Part shown: piece by piece, positions 58,771 through 64,000 of the stretch
How positions within the stretch are numbered: position 1 is the first letter of the stretch
Layout of the letters: each line of letters starts with the position of its first letter
Assembly: GCF_004000255.1 (NCBI RefSeq)
Contig: NZ_RCIQ01000004.1
Location: 1 to 64,000, forward strand
DNA length: 64,000 bases
Direction of reading: 5' to 3'
DNA from: Nioella ostreopsis
Lineage (GTDB): Bacteria > Pseudomonadota > Alphaproteobacteria > Rhodobacterales > Rhodobacteraceae
Position numbers and translations under genes: made by a program
The notes under the pieces: generated by a model
Databases searched by the model: none
The model's input: only the letters and a program-made list of their open reading frames with translations
Told to the model about the DNA's origin: nothing

Positions 58771-58935
58771 ATGGCCCGGAATTCCCGACCCCAACTGAGT
58801 CCCGCCCCGCTTTGGCTGCCAGCGACATTCGCAGTGGCACTCGCGCTTCTGGCCGCCTGCGCGGCGCTTACGTCAGAGAGATTGTGGACGGCAGGGAACG
58901 CCGAGGCGCCCGCCGTCCAGATGGTCGCGCGCTGA
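58771..58935 (+). CDS. Small 54-residue single-span membrane peptide
   Basis: A short frame with start ATG eleven bases after AAGGAAA, reading MARNSRPQLSPAPLWLPATF and then a hydrophobic helix (about 13-34; LPATFAVALALLAACAALT) and a polar tail ending VQMVAR. LLAAC could act as a lipobox if the first 20 residues were a signal sequence. It sits in the divergent space between the cyclophilin operon and the convergent Hint gene. No family recognised. Confidence 0.4.
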   Translation: MARNSRPQLSPAPLWLPATFAVALALLAACAALTSERLWTAGNAEAPAVQMVAR

Positions 58936-58942
58936 GGCCCGT

Positions 58943-59857
58943 TCAGGCCGCTGCGACGATCCCGATCCGGTGACGAACCGATGCCGGTAGCTGCCTGGCA
59001 CTCATCGCGCGCGGATAGGGCAGTTCTTCCATTTCGGGCACGTCGCCATAGAGCATCTCGAATTCCGGGTAATTGTCGAACACCCGGCGGGAGACATTGT
59101 CGATGAATGTCTCAGCCGGGGCGCCGTTTGCGAGGATGATCTCGTGCGCCTCGGTCTCCACGTGAAAGACGGTGTAGCTTTCGCCCATCTCCTGCAAAGG
59201 CACGCGGGTGATGGTCGTCCCGTTCACCAGCGCGCCCGCGTGACAGATGACATCCGAAATCAGCATCCCGTGATCGGCGGTGACGGTCAGCTTCGCATGC
59301 GGCAGCCCCTGCCCGAGCGCCCCCGCCGCGATGCAAACGGGTCGCAGCCGTTCCGCCGGGCCGAAGCGGGTCGAGACCGTCTGGCGCCCGATCCATTTGA
59401 CCGGAACGCTGTTGCCTTGGGCGGTCAGGACATCATCGCCGATCCGCAGCGCCTCGACAGCGATTTCGCCTGCGGGCGTGGCGATGCGCGTACCCTTTGC
59501 GAAACAGGTGACGAAAGGCGTGGTGGTCAGGATGCTGAGATCGATCGTGGCCGGAAGAGTGACCAGCCCCGGGTCGAGCCCATTGGGCAGGATCAGAATC
59601 CGTTGGTTGCTTGCAATGGTATTGAATTCACAGACCATCGCCTCGACCGGATCCCCTCCAGTGACAGGAACCAAAATGGTGCCCAGAAAGGTCGTGACTA
59701 CGGTATTGGCATTGATGTCGTCACCGACCTCGAACGTATTGTCGAGCTCCTGGTCGTCATAGACAAACGGCGGTGCCCCGTTCTGTGTGCCGTAGGCATA
59801 GACCGTTCCCGAAACCAGATTGTACTCAAAATAGGTGCCCGCGTGATACGTCGCCAT
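58943..59857 (-). CDS. Hint-domain (Hedgehog/intein-type) protein
   Basis: A 304-residue protein. The N-terminal third (AGTYFEYNLVSGTVYAYG...) is beta-rich and variable. The Hint domain starts at Cys114 in TCFAKGTRIATPAGEIAVEA and includes VLTAQGNSVPVKWIGRQTV, LTVTADHGMLISD and VETEAHEIILANGAPAETFI. Such Hint_2 proteins are numerous in Rhodobacteraceae and may self-process or attach to the surface. No export signal is obvious, but type I secretion partners elsewhere are possible. Confidence 0.85.
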   Translation of the reverse strand: MATYHAGTYFEYNLVSGTVYAYGTQNGAPPFVYDDQELDNTFEVGDDINANTVVTTFLGTILVPVTGGDPVEAMVCEFNTIASNQRILILPNGLDPGLVTLPATIDLSILTTTPFVTCFAKGTRIATPAGEIAVEALRIGDDVLTAQGNSVPVKWIGRQTVSTRFGPAERLRPVCIAAGALGQGLPHAKLTVTADHGMLISDVICHAGALVNGTTITRVPLQEMGESYTVFHVETEAHEIILANGAPAETFIDNVSRRVFDNYPEFEMLYGDVPEMEELPYPRAMSARQLPASVRHRIGIVAAA

Positions 59858-60044
59858 GATCGTTCCCCCAAGCGGTCACGCGCCTGCAAGGCCATGCCCT
59901 GCACGGGGGGTGCTGTGCGACGAAACCGTGAATACTCCGCCAAGACCGGATTTTTGAAATGCTGCACCCCACCCCGCGAGCAAAAGCCGACGCACCGCGC
60001 GCTGTCAAGAACGTTCCGCTTCTGGTTGCATGAAACCCGCGCGG

Positions 60045-60542
60045 TTACCCCCGCTTGAACTTTTCCTGCACCGCCGCGCGCACCGGGGGGGTCACGAAAT
60101 GCGAGATGTCGCCGCCGAGCCGGGCGATTTCCTTGACCAGTTTCGACGCAATGGCCTGATGCTGCGCGTCAGCCATGAGGAAGACGGTCTCGACACTCGG
60201 GTCGAGCTTGCGGTTCATGCCGACCATCTGGAATTCGTACTCGAAATCGGCCACGGCGCGCAGGCCGCGCACGATGACCTGGGCGCCGACATCGCGGGCG
60301 CAGTCGATCAGCAGGTTCTCGAACGGATGGGCGACAATCTCGGTCCCCGTCCTTTCGGTAAGGTAGGCGCATTCCGCCTCGACCATGGCCAGCCGCTCCT
60401 CCAGCGAGAACAGAGGCCCCTTGTCGCGGTTGATGGCGATCCCGATCACCAGCCGGTCGACCAGCGAACAGGCCCGCCGGATAATGTCGATATGGCCGAG
60501 CGTGATCGGATCGAAGGTTCCCGGATAGAGGCCGATGCGCAT
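60045..60542 (-). CDS. coaD: Phosphopantetheine adenylyltransferase
   Basis: Penultimate enzyme of coenzyme A synthesis. The 165-residue protein begins MRIGLYPGTFDPITLGHIDI with the TxGH nucleotidyltransferase motif, and has VRGLRAVADFEYEFQMVGMN and the ISSTxxR-equivalent QAIASKLVKEIARLGG. The start is chosen by family; an open frame extends 60 bases further upstream. It stands alone on the minus strand. Confidence 0.95.
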   Translation of the reverse strand: MRIGLYPGTFDPITLGHIDIIRRACSLVDRLVIGIAINRDKGPLFSLEERLAMVEAECAYLTERTGTEIVAHPFENLLIDCARDVGAQVIVRGLRAVADFEYEFQMVGMNRKLDPSVETVFLMADAQHQAIASKLVKEIARLGGDISHFVTPPVRAAVQEKFKRG

Positions 60543-60648
60543 GGGTGGTCCCTTTCCATCCCGCAATGTCTGGGCCGCACGCAACAATATTGCGCCGTGC
60601 ATTGCAACCCCCGCCGGGTTGTTGCCTTCGCACCTGCGGCAATTGGGG

Positions 60649-61083
60649 TCAGAACCCCTTGATCATGCCTTCCAGCGCTTCCTTCTCCATGGCCAGAACG
60701 GCCAGTTGCGCCTTGACCACGTCACCGATGGAAATCAGCCCGATCATGGCGTCGCCGTCCATCACCGGCATATGACGGAACCGGCCTTCGGTCATCTTGC
60801 CCAGTACCGCGTCGGAGCTGTCGGACGCGGTGCAGGTGATGATCTCGGAGGTCATGACGTCATCGACGCTGTCGGTCATGCAGGCCACGCCGCGCTTGCC
60901 AAGCTCGCGCACGATGTCGCGTTCCGACAGGATGCCCGCCAGCGATTTGCCATCGGGCGAGACCACCACGGTCCCGATCCGCTTGCCTGACAGAAGTTCA
61001 GCCGCATCTCCGATGGTCGATCCCGGTTTGATCGTGACAACCCCCTGATCCGGTTTGGACTTGAGAATTTGCTGCACCAGCAT
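60649..61083 (-). CDS. CBS-domain protein
   Basis: A 144-residue protein made of two CBS domains (about 8-65 and 75-132), with the motifs GILSERDIVRELGKRG and GLISIGDVVKAQL. Such stand-alone pairs bind adenine nucleotides and often regulate partner enzymes. The start MLVQQILKSK is the family norm; an ATG twelve bases upstream is an alternative. Confidence 0.88.
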   Translation of the reverse strand: MLVQQILKSKPDQGVVTIKPGSTIGDAAELLSGKRIGTVVVSPDGKSLAGILSERDIVRELGKRGVACMTDSVDDVMTSEIITCTASDSSDAVLGKMTEGRFRHMPVMDGDAMIGLISIGDVVKAQLAVLAMEKEALEGMIKGF

Positions 61084-61145
61084 CGCGGCCTCCATTTTTC
61101 GTGGCTTGTGGTTTTTTCCAGCGTCCCCTCTTACGCTAGGCCATG

Positions 61146-62045
61146 TCAAGCGTCGTGACGGGCAAGATCTTCCAAACGCGTGATTTCAGCCCGCATGCCG
61201 GTCACCAGCGCCTGCGCAAAGCGGTTGAGCCGTTCGGACCCCCGGTCAGAGGCGTGGCGCACGAGGTAGAAGGTGCGGGTCAGCGAGACCTGATCGCGCA
61301 GCACCAGCCTGAGTTCCGGTGCGAAGGGCATGGCGAAATCATGGGCAATGCCGATGCCGCGCCGGGTGCGCATCAGCATGAGCTGAACGGAAAAGGAGTT
61401 CGAGGCAAGGTCGACCTTCTTGGCCCCGATCGCAGAGAGGTAATCCAGTTCCTGATCGAAAATCATGTCCTGAATGTAGCCGATCACCGGACGGTCCCGG
61501 ATGTCGGACAGGCTGTGGATCTCGCCCGCGATTTCTTTCGGCGCGGCCAGATGCAGGTGATAATCCGCCACTTTCTGCACCGTAAGCCGTCCGGTCTGGG
61601 GCGGGCTGACGGTGATGGCCATGTCGGCCTCTCGCTTGGACAGGTTCACGACGCGGGGCAGCGCCAGGATTTGCAGCTCCAGATCGGGATTCTGTTCGCG
61701 GATCTGCGCGCAGACCTGCGGCAGAAGGAAATTGGCCGACCCGTCCGGCGCGCCGATGCGGATGGTGCCCGACAGCCCTTCATCGGCCCCGGTCACGGCC
61801 CCCTGCCCCGCGTTCAGCGCCGCTTCTGCCGCCTCCAGCGGCTCCAGCATCCGCTCACCGGCCTCGGTCAGCGCGTAGCCTTGTGGGGATTTTGCGAACA
61901 GGATGGCGCCCAGAGACTCCTCCAGCCGTGCGATGCGACGCCCGACCGTGGCCGGGTCCATGCGCAGTTCCTGGCCCGCGCGGCTGAGGCTTTCGGCCCG
62001 CGCCACCGCAAGAAACACCCGCAGATCATCCCAGTTCTGTGCCAT
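61146..62045 (-). CDS. LysR-family transcriptional regulator
   Basis: A 299-residue LTTR with an N-terminal winged HTH (about 4-63; WDDLRVFLAVARAESLSRAG, MDPATVGRRIARLEESLGAI) and an effector-binding domain (about 90-290). It is divergent from the mmsA gene with 120 bases between the two start codons, the classical arrangement for an LTTR and its target. A symmetric site at 62064-62081 lies in that gap. Confidence 0.92.
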   Translation of the reverse strand: MAQNWDDLRVFLAVARAESLSRAGQELRMDPATVGRRIARLEESLGAILFAKSPQGYALTEAGERMLEPLEAAEAALNAGQGAVTGADEGLSGTIRIGAPDGSANFLLPQVCAQIREQNPDLELQILALPRVVNLSKREADMAITVSPPQTGRLTVQKVADYHLHLAAPKEIAGEIHSLSDIRDRPVIGYIQDMIFDQELDYLSAIGAKKVDLASNSFSVQLMLMRTRRGIGIAHDFAMPFAPELRLVLRDQVSLTRTFYLVRHASDRGSERLNRFAQALVTGMRAEITRLEDLARHDA

Positions 62046-62063
62046 GGCAAGGGTTTACCTTCA

Positions 62064-62081
62064 TTTTGCAGAAACGCAAAA
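62064..62081. promoter_or_regulatory. Probable LysR binding site in the mmsA divergent promoter
   Basis: TTTTGC-AGAAAC-GCAAAA is a perfect 6-6-6 inverted repeat containing the LTTR pattern T-N11-A (62066 and 62078). It lies 19 bases upstream of the LysR start and about 85 bases upstream of mmsA, suited to autorepression and mmsA activation. Confidence 0.6.
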
Positions 62082-62165
62082 CGATTTTGAAAACCTGCCC
62101 CTTTGTGGCGCAGGAATGCAAGACTATGCTCCGCGCAGGATTTTTTGGAGATGAGGAGAGGTTCC

Positions 62166-63665
62166 ATGGAAGAACTCGGTCACTGGATCAACGGCAAGCG
62201 CGTGGCAGGCACATCCGGCCGCTTTGCCGATGTCTACAACCCGGCCACTGGCGAGGTTCAGGCCAAGGTGGCTCTGGCCTCCAAGGAAGAGCTGGACAGC
62301 GCCATCGCAGACGCCGCCGAAGCGCAGAAAGCATGGGGGGCCACCAACCCGCAGCGCCGCGCGCGGGTGATGATGAAGCTTGTCAGCCTGCTGAACCGCG
62401 ACATGGACAAACTGGCCGAAGCGCTGAGCCGTGAACATGGCAAGACCTTCCCCGACGCCAAGGGCGACGTGCAGCGCGGTCTGGAAGTGATCGAATTCTG
62501 CATCGGCGCGCCGCAGATGCTGAAGGGCGAGTTCACCGACAGCGCCGGCCCCGGCATCGACATGTATTCCATGCGTCAGCCGCTTGGCGTGGTTGCGGGC
62601 ATCACCCCCTTCAACTTCCCCGCGATGATCCCGCTGTGGAAGATGGGCCCTGCCCTGTCCTCGGGTAACGCGATGATCCTGAAACCGTCCGAGCGGGATC
62701 CGTCCGTGCCGCTGATGCTGGCGGAGCTGTGCCAGGAAGCGGGCCTGCCCGATGGTGTGCTGCAGGTTGTGAACGGCGACAAGGAGGCCGTGGATGGCAT
62801 TCTGGATTCCGAAGTGATCCAGGCCGTTGGCTTCGTGGGCTCCACCCCGATTGCACAGTATATCTACGAACGTGCTGCCGCGACCGGCAAGCGGGCACAG
62901 TGCTTCGGCGGTGCCAAGAACCACATGATCATCATGCCCGACGCCGATCTCGATCAGGCTGCCGACGCGCTTGTTGGGGCCGGTTACGGCGCGGCGGGCG
63001 AACGCTGCATGGCAATTTCCGTGGCCGTGCCCGTTGGTGAGGAAACCGCCGACCGGCTGATCGAAAAGCTGGTGCCGCGCATCGAGAAGCTCAAGGTCGG
63101 TCCCTATACCGCAGGCGATGACGTGGATTACGGCCCCGTCGTGACCGCCGCCGCAAAGGCCAATATCGAACGTCTGGTGCAATCCGGCGTCGATCAGGGC
63201 GCGGAGCTGGTCGTCGATGGCCGTGGTTTCAGCCTTCAGGGCTATGAGGACGGCTTTTTCGTTGGCCCGCACCTTTTCGACCGCGTGACGCCGGATATGG
63301 ACATCTACAAGACCGAGATCTTCGGGCCGGTCCTGTCCACTGTGCGGGCAGGCAGCTATGAGGAGGCCATCGGCCTGGCGCTGAGCCACGAATACGGCAA
63401 CGGCACCGCGATCTTTACCCGCGACGGCGACACCGCGCGCGATTTCGCCAACCGGATCAACATCGGCATGGTCGGCATCAACGTGCCGATCCCAGTGCCG
63501 CTGGCCTACCACACCTTTGGCGGCTGGAAGAAATCGGGCTTCGGTGACCTGAACCAGCACGGGCCGGACGGGTTCCGCTTCTACACGCGGACCAAGACCA
63601 TCACCTCGCGCTGGCCCTCGGGCATCAAGGAAGGCGGCGAGTTCAACTTCAAGGCGATGGACTGA
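62166..63665 (+). CDS. mmsA: Methylmalonate-semialdehyde dehydrogenase (CoA-acylating)
   Basis: Converts methylmalonate or malonate semialdehyde to propionyl-CoA or acetyl-CoA in valine, inositol and beta-alanine catabolism. The start MEELGHWINGKRVAGTSGRF follows GAGGAGAGG; the frame is open 63 bases upstream. 499 residues is the usual size. Motifs: TPFNFPAMIPLWKMGPALSS, CFGGAKNHMIIMPDADLDQA and the nucleophile in GAAGERCMAISVAVPVG (near 285). The absence of the second Glu of ordinary aldehyde dehydrogenases fits this CoA-dependent branch. Probable target of the divergent LysR regulator. Confidence 0.95.
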   Translation: MEELGHWINGKRVAGTSGRFADVYNPATGEVQAKVALASKEELDSAIADAAEAQKAWGATNPQRRARVMMKLVSLLNRDMDKLAEALSREHGKTFPDAKGDVQRGLEVIEFCIGAPQMLKGEFTDSAGPGIDMYSMRQPLGVVAGITPFNFPAMIPLWKMGPALSSGNAMILKPSERDPSVPLMLAELCQEAGLPDGVLQVVNGDKEAVDGILDSEVIQAVGFVGSTPIAQYIYERAAATGKRAQCFGGAKNHMIIMPDADLDQAADALVGAGYGAAGERCMAISVAVPVGEETADRLIEKLVPRIEKLKVGPYTAGDDVDYGPVVTAAAKANIERLVQSGVDQGAELVVDGRGFSLQGYEDGFFVGPHLFDRVTPDMDIYKTEIFGPVLSTVRAGSYEEAIGLALSHEYGNGTAIFTRDGDTARDFANRINIGMVGINVPIPVPLAYHTFGGWKKSGFGDLNQHGPDGFRFYTRTKTITSRWPSGIKEGGEFNFKAMD

Positions 63666-63673
63666 GAGATCAT

Positions 63674-63705
63674 GGAAGGGGCCCGCTGCGGCCCCTTCCT
63701 TTTTT
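63674..63705 (+). terminator. Strong Rho-independent terminator after mmsA
   Basis: GGAAGGGGCC (63674-63683) pairs with GGCCCCTTCC (63690-63699), six-base loop, followed by TTTTTT. Nine bases after the mmsA stop. Confidence 0.95.
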
Positions 63706-63709
63706 GGGG

Positions 63710-64000
63710 TCAGCCCGAGACTTCGAGCAGGAAACCGGTTGTCGTTTCACCGATGCCGATCTGCCCGCGCCCGCCAGACCCGAGGGCATCCGCCCCAAAG
63801 GCTGCGGCGGCGCTTGCGATGATCATCAGGATGCCGTTAGCGGGGGAGCGTCCGCTGATTTCCAGTGCGAGGGTGCCGCGGGTCGCCCCGCTTACGTAGC
63901 GTCCGGACATGAAATCCTGAATCTCGAAATTTCCAAGATTGCTGCCAATCCGCACCGTGATGTCGCGCGCCATCAGGTCCTGAATCTCGAAATTCCCCAA
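63710..64000 (-). CDS. Partial repeat-containing protein, cut by the window edge
   Basis: The minus-strand frame is open from the right edge to a stop at 63710, giving the last 96 or so residues of a longer protein. It shows two copies of LGNFEIQD[LF]M, 21 residues apart (about 63 bases at DNA level), then a Gly-, Ala- and Ser-rich tail (GILMIIASAAAAFGADALGS) ending LLEVSG. The repeat unit suggests a beta-solenoid or tail-fibre-like structure, but I do not recognise it. The true start lies outside the window; it converges with mmsA across the terminator. Confidence 0.55.
   Translation of the reverse strand: MGNFEIQDLMARDITVRIGSNLGNFEIQDFMSGRYVSGATRGTLALEISGRSPANGILMIIASAAAAFGADALGSGGRGQIGIGETTTGFLLEVSG

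Overview
The window is chromosomal DNA of a GC-rich alphaproteobacterium, most likely a marine or related member of the Rhodobacteraceae (Roseobacter group). The evidence is gene content and layout rather than an rRNA gene: 5-aminolevulinate synthase HemA (C4 pathway) with an FnrL-type box, a RodZ-like protein next to ispG, Hint-domain and DUF5765/DUF3179 proteins, PPK2, CimA, and the general look of the coding. No rRNA, tRNA or CRISPR array was found. About 50 real genes are supported, mostly in short operons.

Layout. 0.1-1.0 kb: decayed IS5-family element. 1.0-11.3 kb (minus strand): glycogen and alpha-glucan operon, in transcription order alpha-glucosidase, glgB, glgC, glgA, glgX, pgm, with nearly every stop and start codon overlapping and a LacI-type palindrome upstream. 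11.4-12.8 kb: IS481 remnant, then a reductive-dehalogenase-like cobamide/Fe-S protein. 13.2-19.2 kb: tightly coupled operon of a Rieske oxygenase with a Glu bridging residue, an SDR, a beta-keto-acid cleavage enzyme (BKACE), an 84-codon in-frame scar of an aldehyde dehydrogenase gene, a second SDR and an L-carnitine-dehydrogenase-like enzyme, faced by a CdhR/GlxA-type AraC regulator. This looks like catabolism of a carnitine-like quaternary amine. 19.3-28.2 kb (minus): GNAT plus a MerR-methyltransferase fusion, an aldB-type aldehyde dehydrogenase with a GAF-Fis regulator, a phytoene-synthase-like protein, cimA and cysS. 28.4-32.1 kb (plus): aminotransferase, Ada, PLP decarboxylase. 32.1-42.8 kb (mainly minus): eda and edd (Entner-Doudoroff) with a second LacI-type operator, VIT transporter, D-lactate dehydrogenase, a PhnM-like pseudoenzyme (plus strand), ispG, rodZ, hemA. 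43-50.3 kb: M20 peptidase, MATE exporter, Flp-like membrane protein, ppk2 with an FNR-like box, parE and an AT-rich orphan gene. 50.7-64 kb: small membrane and secreted proteins, an HEXXH lipoprotein, ABC-F ATPase, DUF3179 protein, two cyclophilins, Hint protein, coaD, CBS protein, LysR divergent from mmsA, and a cut-off repeat protein at the right edge.

How it works together. Similar operators before the glucan operon and before edd suggest one LacI-family regulator coordinates alpha-glucoside/glycogen use with Entner-Doudoroff flow. FNR-type boxes before hemA and ppk2 suggest that tetrapyrrole and polyphosphate metabolism respond to oxygen. The most distinctive accessory block is 11.4-19.2 kb, where two IS scars, a dehalogenase-like gene, an internally deleted aldehyde dehydrogenase and a Rieske/BKACE operon sit together. 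All functional statements come from recognising family motifs by eye; no search was run.
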